The notes: generated by a model from the sequence alone, not told the origin. DNA of 32,432 nucleotides from Gammaproteobacteria bacterium (GCA_029883105.1 JAOUJT010000004.1:1-32432); one strand, 5' to 3'; counted from the first letter of the stretch, positions 1 through 8,806 are shown. Numbers and translations: made by a program.

Positions 1-1025
1 TCCCGTCCCGCTTGTGGATAGTCGCCCAGCTGCTCAAACAGCCACAACACGCGGGTGGAATTGTCGTCCAGCAAACCGCCACGCCCTTTATTGCGGGCAA
101 AGATGGGGGCGATAATGCGTAACAGATGCGCCAGATCCATGGCACTCAGGTGTTGCTCAACGGCCGGGTCTTTTAGCAAAGCCACCACATAGTCCAGCAA
201 AGGCAACACCTTCTCTTTGGTTCGGCCTATATATTGGCTTAGGGCTCGCACATAGTTCTGTGGGGAGATGATAAACGCCGTGGTCAGCCAATAAACCTTG
301 CGGCGTATGTCTGCCACCGACAAGGCTTCGATTCGCTCATCGGCAATCTGTAACAGGCGTTCTCTATCCTCACTATGTAAGGCCCACTGCATTAATCGTC
401 GCATGGTGGCCACATCGCATTGCGGCCATAGTGCCAACAGTTGCAGCGCCAGTGGTGTCGTAATGTGCGCATACCGTGTACCACGAATAAGGCTTTGCAG
501 CCCCGGTAGAAATTCCTTTTCTTGCTGTAGCCATGGAGACCAGAATTGTTGCAGTACTTCGATCACCCATTGCGGACGCTGTTGCAGTATATGCTCATGC
601 CAGGCAAGGGTTTGATAGTTCGCATGCAAAAAGGGATAACACAGCAGGGCAGCCTGCGTCGTTTCATTCAACAGTAACACCCGGCGACTATCCTCACCAC
701 AGTGTTCTTCCACCGCTGCCAGTAAAACATAGCCATAGCCGATGCCCTCTCCATCCAGATAGTCTTCTCCTATCTGTACCGCGCTAGGCGCATCCCCTTC
801 CTGCAACCGGGTTTGCATACCCTGCATGATCGCGCCGACGACATCATCATTCGCCAGTGCCGCGACGCGTTGCCGAGGCGCTACAGAATTATCCAGCTGA
901 TAATAGAGACCAAGGTAGGCCTTGGCGAAGGGTTCCAGGGCATCAATCATCTGTCCCTGGGCAATGTCCTTCAAATGGGGAGTAAGACGCTGATTATTTT
1001 CCACGCGGGTTTGCTGTAGATCCAA
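1..1025 (-). CDS. Unrecognised alpha-helical protein, 3' end cut by window edge
   Basis: An open frame of about 341 codons runs from here off the left edge without a stop, so only the N-terminal part of the protein is present. The frame has no ATG near its 5' end. The TTG at 1025 is chosen because AGGGA lies a few bases upstream; a GTG and an ATG (in GGACAGATG) further in are alternatives. The product looks cytoplasmic and almost wholly helical, rich in Leu, Gln, Ala and Trp, with no signal peptide or membrane segment. Segments such as RRKVYWLTTAFIISP and DLAHLLRIIAPIFARN remind me of the helical regions that follow NACHT-type NTPase domains in some large bacterial proteins, but no NTPase motif is visible. 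It begins 60 bases after the GGDEF-EAL gene and may be cotranscribed with it. The reading frame is well supported; the function is unknown. Confidence 0.6.
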   Translation of the reverse strand, partial: MDLQQTRVENNQRLTPHLKDIAQGQMIDALEPFAKAYLGLYYQLDNSVAPRQRVAALANDDVVGAIMQGMQTRLQEGDAPSAVQIGEDYLDGEGIGYGYVLLAAVEEHCGEDSRRVLLLNETTQAALLCYPFLHANYQTLAWHEHILQQRPQWVIEVLQQFWSPWLQQEKEFLPGLQSLIRGTRYAHITTPLALQLLALWPQCDVATMRRLMQWALHSEDRERLLQIADERIEALSVADIRRKVYWLTTAFIISPQNYVRALSQYIGRTKEKVLPLLDYVVALLKDPAVEQHLSAMDLAHLLRIIAPIFARNKGRGGLLDDNSTRVLWLFEQLGDYPQAGR

Positions 1026-1085
1026 ACTGATGGTCCCTAATACTCGAATGAAAATAGATGATTGAACGACATGTAGCGATGTAGC

Positions 1086-3503
1086 TTATAGGTACTTACG
1101 TACATAATGTAAAAAATCGTCATAATCCAATGGCCGACTGTAATAATTGCCCTGAATAATATGTGCGCCATGTTCGTACAGGTATTCCACCTGCCCCTCC
1201 GTCTCGACCCCTTCGGCCACTATATTTAAATCCAACTGCGCGGCCATCGCAATAATGGCGGCACACAGGCGAGCGTCTGCCTCATCGGTTTCGATATCAC
1301 GAATATAACTGCGGTCTATCTTGATCTCACTAAAGGGAAAGTTTTTCAAATAACTGATGGCAGCATATCCCGTACCAAAGTCATCCAGCGCCAGGGTGAA
1401 ACCCGCCTTTTTCAGTAACAGTAGTTTGGAGATATTGGTCTCACTCACATCCATCAGCAAACCTTCGGTAATCTCCAGTTCGATATCCGAGGGACTCAAA
1501 CCATTAACAACAAAACTACTGCAGAGTAGTTCTACAAAATCGTCTTCCTGTAATTGCCGCGAGGAGACATTCATTGCCAGACGCAGGTCATGTAATCCCT
1601 CCTGCTTCATACGAAGGAGATCTCGCTGGCATCGTTGTATCAACCATTTGCCGATCTCGACGATTTGACCACTCTCTTCCGCGAGAGGAATAAATTCTGC
1701 TGCCGCGACCACGCCCAATTCTGCATTATTCCAACGTAGCAATGCCTCCATGCCAATGACTTCATGTTTTGCAATATCGATCTTTGGCTGATATTGAAGT
1801 TCAAATTCGTCATGGTCTACCGCATAGGCTAGTCGCATCTCCAGTTCCAAACGGCGCTCCACATCCGCATTCATTCGCGCATCATAGAAACGATAGGTAT
1901 TGCGTCCTGCTTGCTTGGCTTTATGTAATGCCGAATCGGCATAACTGAGAAGATTCTCGGCAGTAATTCCATGTTCCGGATAGATCGACATACCGATACT
2001 GCATCGCAACATGATCTCCTTCCCTTCGATGACACAAGGACTGGCGACTGAGCGCAGAAGTTTTCCCGCCAGTGCTTCTGCTTTTTTCAGGCCCTGGAAT
2101 TTCGGTACCATAAGCAAAAACTCATCACCGCCCCAACGAGCCAGACTGTCTATATCACGACATGATTGTTGCAGAATTTTTACAACGTGGACCAACACCT
2201 TGTCACCATACTCATGCCCAAGGGTATCGTTAATATGTTTGAAGTGATCCAGATCGATAAACAGGCATAACAGATGCTCGTCGTTCAGGTCGGCACGCTT
2301 CACCGCCTGTTCCAGCCGATCCGTAGCCAGACGTCGATTGGCCAACTTGGTCAGCTGGTCAAAATTACTTTCCTGCAATAAGGCTTCTTCTGCCTCACGG
2401 CGGTCAGAAATATCAGAATGAAAATGGATCATACCCAATCTACCATCGGCAAAATGCATCGGGGTCAGGGTATAGGACTTCCAGCTGACTTTAGCCTCAT
2501 CTTTTACCTCCAGGTTCATCACCGGCAGTCTGTCTGCCAGATTTTGACAAACCGGGCATAAATCGATCTCGATAGAAGGATGAAATACGCTGTGGCAATT
2601 TTTGCCCATTAAGATTTGTTTGCCTGCTTTTGCCTCATGCTGTGCGGTTTTATTGGCATCTTCAATGAGGCCATTCTCATCCACCAGGAGAATGGAAAAT
2701 GGAATGGCATCATAAATATTGTCACTCTCCGCCGAAATGCTTATCGACTTATCGCTTAACCACCCACGTAAGGCCAGCAGCAGAAAATTGTAGGTAAAAA
2801 ATTTCAACACCAAAGACAAGTAGTGCATATACGCCGACTCAAGTGCAAAGGGAGTCAATAACAGCTCTGCCGCCAATGCAAATAGAACGGCCAGCATGAC
2901 GTACCAATAGGTAATACGAGCCAACCTGTGTAGCTGACTGTATAAACTGATGATGGCTGCCAGCAATAAACCGGTATTAATCGAGTGCCAGCCAAAATAG
3001 AAACCTGCGAAGGAAGCGAAGTGTTCGCCATACTCCGGCAGATAGTCGGCCATGGCCAGCATCAGTCCGGCGGCACCGATTAAAAGATACGCACCACCAT
3101 ATGCCAGCAGAGGCAGACGCCAGCGATAGGCCCAGATGGCAAACAGAATAACCGTGGATTCCAGCAGGTGTGTCAACCACAATAGTGAACGGTGACCATC
3201 GTCACCATGCTGCATCGTCGGTGTTATAGATATGCCGCTCAATGTTGCCAGCATCAGTGCCAGGACAAAGATGTATCCCATGGCGACATAAGACAAGAAG
3301 TGATATTTGTTGATCGCGTGAAAACGCCACAGGGCAAGAAGGAAGATGAACAATAGACTCAGATTTACCCAGGCCAAGCTTACGGCCAGGCTGGTGAATT
3401 CAAGGGGATTTACGCTAAGCAGGAAGATCGACGCAAGACTAAGTAAAATGATCTGACTTTTTTCTGATAATCCGGACTGAATCCACGTTAAAGTGTTCTG
3501 CAT
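1086..3503 (-). CDS. Membrane PAS-GGDEF-EAL cyclic-di-GMP synthase/phosphodiesterase
   Basis: This 805-residue protein should make and/or degrade cyclic-di-GMP at the inner membrane. Residues 15-250 hold about seven or eight hydrophobic helices. A PAS domain follows (about 260-365), then GGDEF (380-545) and EAL (555-800). The GGDEF site is intact (GGDEF 458-462), and an inhibitory I-site RxxD is present at R449-D452, exactly five residues upstream. The EAL domain keeps all expected motifs: EALLR 586-590, N645, the glutamate in EITE 677-680, DDFGTG 707-712 and EGVE 764-767. Both activities are therefore possible; in such proteins one often dominates. The PAS domain carries cysteines C303, C316 and C319 in a C-x12-CPVC arrangement that could bind a metal or sense redox. 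The ATG start follows CAGGGA. The family call is firm; the signal is unknown. Confidence 0.95.
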   Translation of the reverse strand: MQNTLTWIQSGLSEKSQIILLSLASIFLLSVNPLEFTSLAVSLAWVNLSLLFIFLLALWRFHAINKYHFLSYVAMGYIFVLALMLATLSGISITPTMQHGDDGHRSLLWLTHLLESTVILFAIWAYRWRLPLLAYGGAYLLIGAAGLMLAMADYLPEYGEHFASFAGFYFGWHSINTGLLLAAIISLYSQLHRLARITYWYVMLAVLFALAAELLLTPFALESAYMHYLSLVLKFFTYNFLLLALRGWLSDKSISISAESDNIYDAIPFSILLVDENGLIEDANKTAQHEAKAGKQILMGKNCHSVFHPSIEIDLCPVCQNLADRLPVMNLEVKDEAKVSWKSYTLTPMHFADGRLGMIHFHSDISDRREAEEALLQESNFDQLTKLANRRLATDRLEQAVKRADLNDEHLLCLFIDLDHFKHINDTLGHEYGDKVLVHVVKILQQSCRDIDSLARWGGDEFLLMVPKFQGLKKAEALAGKLLRSVASPCVIEGKEIMLRCSIGMSIYPEHGITAENLLSYADSALHKAKQAGRNTYRFYDARMNADVERRLELEMRLAYAVDHDEFELQYQPKIDIAKHEVIGMEALLRWNNAELGVVAAAEFIPLAEESGQIVEIGKWLIQRCQRDLLRMKQEGLHDLRLAMNVSSRQLQEDDFVELLCSSFVVNGLSPSDIELEITEGLLMDVSETNISKLLLLKKAGFTLALDDFGTGYAAISYLKNFPFSEIKIDRSYIRDIETDEADARLCAAIIAMAAQLDLNIVAEGVETEGQVEYLYEHGAHIIQGNYYSRPLDYDDFLHYVRKYL

Positions 3504-3587
3504 TCCCTGACCAATTTGTAGAGGATAGACGTGGCAAATCGCCGTTGTGCCGCTTTATTCGGCGTCAGGCGCTAAGGTAGAAGTATA

Positions 3588-4307
3588 TCATGCTGTGCCG
3601 CTATCCACATGGCCACTGATCGAGGCGATCTCCATTGGACTTAAACTACGGTATTCCCCGAATGCCAGGGATTGATCCAATTCTATGCGCCCAATCTGAC
3701 TGCGGTGCAGGTGGTGTACGTGATTACCCAGAGCCGCAAACATTCTCTTTACTTGATGATACTTGCCCTCATGTATCACCAGACGAGCCTTTAGTGGTGA
3801 GATGATCTCCAGCTCCGCAGGATGGGTACGTTTTTTCTCTCCCTCCAGCCAGATGCCCTGGGCAAACTTCTCTACCAATTCGGGCGCTAATTCTCTGTCC
3901 ACATCCACCCAGTAAACCTTGTTACATTGTTTTCGAGGGGTAATGATTTGATGTGTCCATTCACCATCATCGGTGAGCAACAACAGTCCGGTCGCGTCCT
4001 TATCCAGTCTTCCGGCAATGTGCAACCTCTCTTTATTCGGCACATCCAATAGATCGATCGCGGTAATGTGGTTTCTGTCTCGTGTAGCGCTGACAATATC
4101 TTCAGGCTTGTTGAGCATGTAATACCGGTATTGGGCATATCGAACCGAGGTTCCGAACAGCTCAACTACATCCGTCTCTGTGATCTTCATCGCCGAACTG
4201 GAAGCCAGGACACCGTTTATTTTAACGTTCTGCTGTTTAATCGCCTTTTTAACCTCAGAGCGACTGAAATCGGTAGATTGTGCGAGGAATTTGTCGAGCC
4301 GGATCAT
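3588..4307 (-). CDS. rsuA: RsuA-type 16S rRNA pseudouridine synthase
   Basis: RsuA converts U516 of 16S rRNA to pseudouridine during small-subunit assembly in the cytoplasm. The 239-residue product has an S4 RNA-binding domain at residues 1-50 (starting MIRLDKFLAQ). The RsuA/RluB/E/F catalytic domain follows, with the signature GRLDKDATGLLLL, in which D102 is the catalytic aspartate. KVYWVDVD and the late EGKYHQVKRMF motif are also typical. Length fits RsuA. The gene is embedded in the cyclic-di-GMP block, 33 bases downstream of the degenerate GGDEF gene and 84 bases upstream of the GGDEF-EAL gene, all on the same strand, so it may share a transcript with them. RluE or RluB paralogues are the main alternative; the short S4 linker and length favour RsuA. 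Confidence 0.88.
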   Translation of the reverse strand: MIRLDKFLAQSTDFSRSEVKKAIKQQNVKINGVLASSSAMKITETDVVELFGTSVRYAQYRYYMLNKPEDIVSATRDRNHITAIDLLDVPNKERLHIAGRLDKDATGLLLLTDDGEWTHQIITPRKQCNKVYWVDVDRELAPELVEKFAQGIWLEGEKKRTHPAELEIISPLKARLVIHEGKYHQVKRMFAALGNHVHHLHRSQIGRIELDQSLAFGEYRSLSPMEIASISGHVDSGTA

Positions 4308-4340
4308 GCAGGTGTCGCCAGCAATATGAGAATAGCACCA

Positions 4341-5345
4341 TTATATATGTGCAGCGACAGACTGTCTCTTACTGCTATCCAATGCCTGCTGAGCCAGGGC
4401 CAGCAATTCGATATGGCTCTCATGCTGCAAAGCGGCAATACCATAGCGCATATCCAGAGAATCTAATCCAGGCAAACGCATGTGACAAATAATTTGGCCT
4501 AATTTTGCCAGTAATTTCTCACTACCTTGCTGATCACTCTCCGGGACGATAATCACAAAACTGTTGTCTTTCCACTTTGCCAGTGTATCACCACGGCGGA
4601 TGTTGGCAGAAACACAGGCCAACAAAGCACGTTCAAGCTTACTGCCCGGTGTTATTACTGCCTTATGCCTGTCTGATGCAGAATAAAATTCAAACATCAC
4701 CAGCGACATCTTGTGCTGATAACGCTGAGTATTCGCCACACTGGTTTCCAACACACGCAGCAAAGCCTTGGGATTGAACACCTCGCTCTCTTCGTCGTAG
4801 CTCATATAGGATTTCAGTCTCGCCCTATCGCGGCGATGCACTATGCCCTCGATCAACAAGGCCGCCCACACCACCGAGTAGGCCAGCAACACCAGTCCTA
4901 TATACTCAAATTGACTGACCTTCGACAGCAAATCAATCTCACGCACAGCTACTAACATGGCAAGAAATAAGCCGCTAAGCGTATTAAATAACCACAGAGG
5001 ATTGAGAAAATAGAACAGCAAGGGCAGTAGTGGAATAATCAGTGTCTGGATACGGACATCCACGTCGGATAGATATATTGCCAGACATACATAGGACAGC
5101 ACCGCATTAGCCAGTACACTGTAGAGGCCAGGCCAGGAATATTGCTTAACCAAAACATGTGTGCCAACTATCGCTATGGTAAAGGCAAAAAGCACGGGTA
5201 GAGAAAGAATATCACTCGCCACCTTCGACCATAGCTGAACACAGGCGATGAAGACAAAACCCAGAGCGATGCTTATTTGTGCCATTAGCTGACGTTTAGC
5301 CCAGACTTCCCCTGTCTCGATAAATACTCTTTTTAGGTAGCTCAT
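4341..5345 (-). CDS. Membrane protein with degenerate GGDEF domain and preserved I-site
   Basis: This 334-residue protein has about six membrane helices (residues 20-170) followed by a cytoplasmic GGDEF-like domain (about 180-334). The active site is ruined: the GGDEF position reads KDNSF (259-263), the usual DxLTGLxNR opening is EESEVFNPKALL, and the metal-binding LDxDxFK segment is MFEFYSASD. It should not make cyclic-di-GMP. An RxxD I-site (R250-D253) nevertheless sits exactly five residues before the degenerate motif, the spacing seen in the intact cyclases of this window. I infer that it may act as a membrane cyclic-di-GMP receptor, comparable in principle to the degenerate GGDEF of PelD. 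It lies directly upstream of rsuA and about 70 bases downstream of the REC-EAL gene. The start is an ATG; the upstream region has no strong Shine-Dalgarno sequence. Confidence 0.85.
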   Translation of the reverse strand: MSYLKRVFIETGEVWAKRQLMAQISIALGFVFIACVQLWSKVASDILSLPVLFAFTIAIVGTHVLVKQYSWPGLYSVLANAVLSYVCLAIYLSDVDVRIQTLIIPLLPLLFYFLNPLWLFNTLSGLFLAMLVAVREIDLLSKVSQFEYIGLVLLAYSVVWAALLIEGIVHRRDRARLKSYMSYDEESEVFNPKALLRVLETSVANTQRYQHKMSLVMFEFYSASDRHKAVITPGSKLERALLACVSANIRRGDTLAKWKDNSFVIIVPESDQQGSEKLLAKLGQIICHMRLPGLDSLDMRYGIAALQHESHIELLALAQQALDSSKRQSVAAHI

Positions 5346-5412
5346 TCTTATAATTCGGTTATTGGCTTATTTGAGCGACCCACCAGCCCCTCATTCATTC
5401 GTGTACAGTACA

Positions 5413-6582
5413 CTATAAATGTGCGTGTGCTGTTAAATAGTCCACAAAATCATCAGGATTAACTGGGCGCGAGTAGTAGTAACCCTGGCAATAATCACAG
5501 CCTTGCGCTATCAGCTCATTGGCAACATCCAGTGTTTCCACCCCTTCAGCGAGGACATGCATACCCAGCTCATGACTCAATTCAATACTTTTGCTTATTA
5601 TTATCCCTGCATCTTGTTCAAAGATATCCATAACAAAACTTTGATCCAGCTTCATCTCTGTAAAAGGGACGTTTTTTAATTGTTGCATGGTCGAATAACC
5701 CGTGCCGAAGTCGTCTATAGATAAGTACACACCTTTCATCCTTAAGCGCGTCAACACATCCAGACTCACTGCGTAGTTTTCCACCAGCGCAGATTCTGTT
5801 ATCTCTATAGTAAAATTATCTGTACGCAATTTGGCAGTATTTATCTTCATGACTAAATCATCGGTCATACTTACATCACCCAATAATTTGGCCGGCATAT
5901 TAATGGCGATATTCAGATCGTAACCCAAGGCCTTTAAGCGGGAACAAAATGCGATGGATTGTCTTATTACCTCGCGTGTAATCTCCACTATCGCACCAGA
6001 CTTTTCTGCTACAGCAATAAACAGACCTGGTGGAACAATATTACCTTCCGCATCACGAATGCGAACCAGCGCCTCTGCACCAAACACCTGATTATTACTC
6101 AGGTCTATTTTCGGCTGATACTGGACGAATACTCTATCCTCACTAATGGCTTGCTCAATCTCTTGCGCAGACAATTCTTTACCTGCCATGATCCGTATCG
6201 CGGCAGGACTTTCACATTGGCTTATTGTTTTTCGCAAGTGTTTTATACTAAAGGGTTTGTTGAGCTCAGTGGCCACCGTTATCCCTTGTGTTTTTGCCAT
6301 GATAGATGCTGACTTTAAAACCCGTTTATCAAACCCACTCATTAATATCAGTTTTGCCTTTAACTTTATCTTCTCCAAATAACGGATCACTTCAATACCA
6401 TCTTCATCTGGCATCATCAGATCAAGAAAAAGTATCTCCATGTTGTGATCAATTTCTTCCTTAAATGCTTTCACGCTGGTAAAGGTCCTTACCTCATAGT
6501 TCATGTCTGATGCAACCTCTCCTATAAGGAGACATATGGCTTCGTCATCATCAAGAACAGTTAGTACGGGCTTGGATTCCAT
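5413..6582 (-). CDS. Response regulator with REC and EAL domains
   Basis: The product pairs a receiver domain with a cyclic-di-GMP phosphodiesterase domain. Counting from the chosen start, the receiver (about 1-125) has the acidic pair DDD near residue 11, phospho-acceptor D54 in LFLDLMMPDEDG, and the conserved lysine in NKPFS. The EAL domain (about 140-385) is complete: EALVR at 170, the asparagine in INMPAKL, EITE, DDFGTG and EGVET, so it should hydrolyse cyclic-di-GMP. The frame extends to an ATG at 6663, but those extra 27 residues do not resemble receiver sequence, so the ATG at 6582 (MESKPVLTVLDDDE) is preferred. Neither start has a convincing ribosome site. No histidine kinase is adjacent. 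It is transcribed divergently from the HD-GYP gene. Confidence 0.9.
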   Translation of the reverse strand: MESKPVLTVLDDDEAICLLIGEVASDMNYEVRTFTSVKAFKEEIDHNMEILFLDLMMPDEDGIEVIRYLEKIKLKAKLILMSGFDKRVLKSASIMAKTQGITVATELNKPFSIKHLRKTISQCESPAAIRIMAGKELSAQEIEQAISEDRVFVQYQPKIDLSNNQVFGAEALVRIRDAEGNIVPPGLFIAVAEKSGAIVEITREVIRQSIAFCSRLKALGYDLNIAINMPAKLLGDVSMTDDLVMKINTAKLRTDNFTIEITESALVENYAVSLDVLTRLRMKGVYLSIDDFGTGYSTMQQLKNVPFTEMKLDQSFVMDIFEQDAGIIISKSIELSHELGMHVLAEGVETLDVANELIAQGCDYCQGYYYSRPVNPDDFVDYLTAHAHL

Positions 6583-6767
6583 TCGAACGAATACTCTCAT
6601 GGCATGGCATGGCAAAAAAGGGGACATAAGACAGTAATGGTGTGTAGATAGCTTCTGTCGCATGAATACTACTACCTAATATATACAGGATAGGCTAACT
6701 ATCTGATAATCAACCGTGTAAATTAATTGTAAAAGAGGCTTCCAGGGATTAGCTTTTTTATCGAATA

Positions 6768-6790
6768 TGCCGTAATTTCTATATACGGCA
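6768..6790. repeat. Inverted repeat in divergent intergenic region
   Basis: Perfect 7-base arms TGCCGTA and TACGGCA are separated by 9 bases. The repeat lies between the divergent REC-EAL and HD-GYP genes, about 60 bases upstream of the HD-GYP start, in AT-rich DNA. No T-tract follows on either strand, so it is not an obvious terminator. It could be an operator, but nothing identifies a regulator. Confidence 0.35.
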
Positions 6791-6852
6791 CTAATTACAA
6801 TATATTTCCAAATTAAATCAATGGCCTAAGTCAAACGGCAAGTTCAGGGCGT

Positions 6853-8199
6853 ATGAGCGAAACAAAGAACCAGGTTGAAGACAGTCATTATGTTGCCCAC
6901 GTCAAAAAGGCGGGGAGTACACATGATATATCCACCAACGAAGATATTATCAGCGAAAGTGGCCATAAGCTGATCGCCAAGAATGTCACCCTTAGTGGTG
7001 ATATGTACGAAAAATTGATGCAGCATAAGCTGTTGAAGCCGCTAGACATGTCGATCAGCGTTGGTGGACGTCTGGACAGCAATACTCTGCAGGAGGAGTT
7101 TGAAACAATATTTCGTTCTGAACCCTTGTGTAAGGCCATTCTGCAACATGCTGAAAACGCCAACCTTATTAAAGCCAGTCTTAAGAATATCAAATTACCC
7201 GAGGCGATCGCCGGTAAAATGACCGTGATGCGTAGCAGTATGCCGGAAATGTTTCGTCATTCCCTGATCACCGCTTTGCTTGCCAGCTATAGCGGCACAC
7301 TGTGTGGGTTTAACGACAAGGAATGCATCGTTCTCGCCACCGCTGGTCTTCTACACGACATGGGCAACATGCACGTTGATCCGCTGATCTTTGCCAAGCG
7401 GGAGCGCCTGGACCTCCCCAACCTGAAGCAATTCTACGCCCATCCGATTATCGCCTTTATGATCATGCAAAACTTTGCCGAGTTTAAACCTCTGATCAGC
7501 GCTGCGGTGGTGGAGCACCACGAACGTATGGATGGCAGTGGTTACCCACATCAACTGCAAGCCGATATGCTGTCTCCGTACGGTCAACTCTTATCTATCC
7601 TTGAGGTATTTGTTAGCGTCTATACCCGTTCCAATAGCCTGAAGCAGGCCTTAACCGTCATGCGCACTAATATGCGGCACTTTCCAGCAAAACTGCTCGC
7701 CCCGGTGGTTACCGCATTAAACAATCTATCTATCAATGAGCCGAGGGCTGACATCGGTCATTTAAAACAAAATATCGTGCAAAAGCTGGTACTCATAACC
7801 CAGGCCATTACCGCCTGGCAGCAACCATTCTTAATGGTGAGTGACAAAGATGCCGCTAAATCTCCTGCCAGCCTCACCACTTTACACCTGGACCATATCA
7901 AGATTTCTATGATCCGTTGCGGACTAATTAATCACCATTTGGAAAATGTGACCAAACTTAATATCGAAAACATGCTGGCCAATAATTTTGACAATGAGCT
8001 GGAATATCTCGTCGAGATGTCCACCCTTGTAGATGACCATGTCTATCAACTGGTCGAATTGATCCGTAACCTGCTACGTCGTTGGCCGATTATTGATAAA
8101 GACATTAAAACAGACAAGGATACGCCACTTATCAACTGGATCAGCTTCGTCGATCAGATGTTGGGGAAATTACCACACAATATGTTTTGCGTGCGCTAA
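6853..8199 (+). CDS. HD-GYP domain cyclic-di-GMP phosphodiesterase
   Basis: This 448-residue protein probably hydrolyses cyclic-di-GMP. The central HD-GYP domain (about 125-300) shows H136 in MFRHSLIT, the HD pair at 168-169 in GLLHDMG, a histidine at 197, the HH pair at 222-223 and the diagnostic DGSGYP at 227-232. The usual HDxGK reads HDMGN, so the lysine after the HD pair is replaced; metal ligands appear kept. Flanking regions (1-120 and 300-448) are helical and unrecognised, with no signal peptide or membrane segment. The start ATG follows a weak AGGGCG site. The gene ends at a bidirectional terminator. With the neighbouring EAL proteins it gives the block two unrelated types of phosphodiesterase. 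Confidence 0.88.
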   Translation: MSETKNQVEDSHYVAHVKKAGSTHDISTNEDIISESGHKLIAKNVTLSGDMYEKLMQHKLLKPLDMSISVGGRLDSNTLQEEFETIFRSEPLCKAILQHAENANLIKASLKNIKLPEAIAGKMTVMRSSMPEMFRHSLITALLASYSGTLCGFNDKECIVLATAGLLHDMGNMHVDPLIFAKRERLDLPNLKQFYAHPIIAFMIMQNFAEFKPLISAAVVEHHERMDGSGYPHQLQADMLSPYGQLLSILEVFVSVYTRSNSLKQALTVMRTNMRHFPAKLLAPVVTALNNLSINEPRADIGHLKQNIVQKLVLITQAITAWQQPFLMVSDKDAAKSPASLTTLHLDHIKISMIRCGLINHHLENVTKLNIENMLANNFDNELEYLVEMSTLVDDHVYQLVELIRNLLRRWPIIDKDIKTDKDTPLINWISFVDQMLGKLPHNMFCVR

Positions 8200-8204
8200 A
8201 AAAT

Positions 8205-8228
8205 GCCGCTAACAATAGCGGCCTTTTT
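8205..8228. terminator. Bidirectional rho-independent terminator
   Basis: Stem arms GCCGCTA and TAGCGGC enclose a 4-base loop. A-tract lies on the left and CTTTTT on the right, so the hairpin ends transcription from both strands. It sits between the convergent HD-GYP gene (stop at 8199) and the DUF302 gene (stop at 8250). Confidence 0.9.
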
Positions 8229-8249
8229 ATTATCTTGGCGCACGACTAT

Positions 8250-8738
8250 TTAAAGGTCGCCATCCACACCTGCCTGCATAATATCATTCAGCACATCTCG
8301 TACTTTTACCGCCTTGGTCTTCAGTTCCGGCGACATGGTGGTACCATTAATCATCAGATCAAGATTCATCATCACCAACCAACCCTGGCCTTTTTTATCT
8401 TCGACCAGCGCGATTCGGCAAGGAAGATAGGCGGCAAAATGAATATTTGCCTCCACCATACGCTGTGCGGTCAGCGGATCACAAAATTGAAATATTTCCA
8501 TACGACGAGCCTTCTGACCCATCGACTCTACCTGTTTGGAGAGAGGCAGATGACCCACCAGTTTCATGTTGTGCATATTGGCACGCAATTTCATTGAGGC
8601 GATGGCATCATCCATCGATACATCTTCAGCTATCTTCTTTTTTACCACCGTCTGCTCGATACTCATCTGCGGCATATCGGCCAGAGCCAGAGGCGTGGCC
8701 AGGAACATCGCGATGATTACTGCTGAAATTTTTCTCAT
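8250..8738 (-). CDS. Secreted DUF302 domain protein
   Basis: This 162-residue protein is exported: a signal peptide with a hydrophobic core (ISAVIIAMFLATPLALA) is probably cleaved after residue 20. The mature part is a DUF302 domain, recognisable from MEIFQFCDPLTAQRM, YLPCRIALVED and GWLVMMNLDLMI. Two cysteines (C86 and C107) could form a disulfide or bind a ligand. DUF302 proteins have no settled function; relatives are frequent in sulfur-metabolising bacteria. The start ATG follows CAGGG at a suitable distance. Its own promoter can be read upstream, and a terminator shared with the convergent HD-GYP gene lies downstream, so it is probably monocistronic. Confidence 0.85.
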   Translation of the reverse strand: MRKISAVIIAMFLATPLALADMPQMSIEQTVVKKKIAEDVSMDDAIASMKLRANMHNMKLVGHLPLSKQVESMGQKARRMEIFQFCDPLTAQRMVEANIHFAAYLPCRIALVEDKKGQGWLVMMNLDLMINGTTMSPELKTKAVKVRDVLNDIMQAGVDGDL

Positions 8739-8776
8739 ATTATTACCCTGTTAATGACTCGAATTCTGCATGCTTC

Positions 8777-8806
8777 ATATTAGACAGGATTGTCACCTTT
8801 GCCCAA
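8777..8806 (-). promoter_or_regulatory. Putative sigma-70 promoter for the DUF302 gene
   Basis: Minus-strand TTGGGC and TAATAT are separated by 18 bases, about 40 bases upstream of the DUF302 start codon. The -10 is close to consensus; the -35 is weak, which would suit an activated promoter. Confidence 0.5.

Noticed and set aside
3546-3575. Terminator between rsuA and the GGDEF-EAL gene
   Set aside because: GCCG and CGGC can pair, but the stem is only four bases and no T-tract follows on the minus strand.
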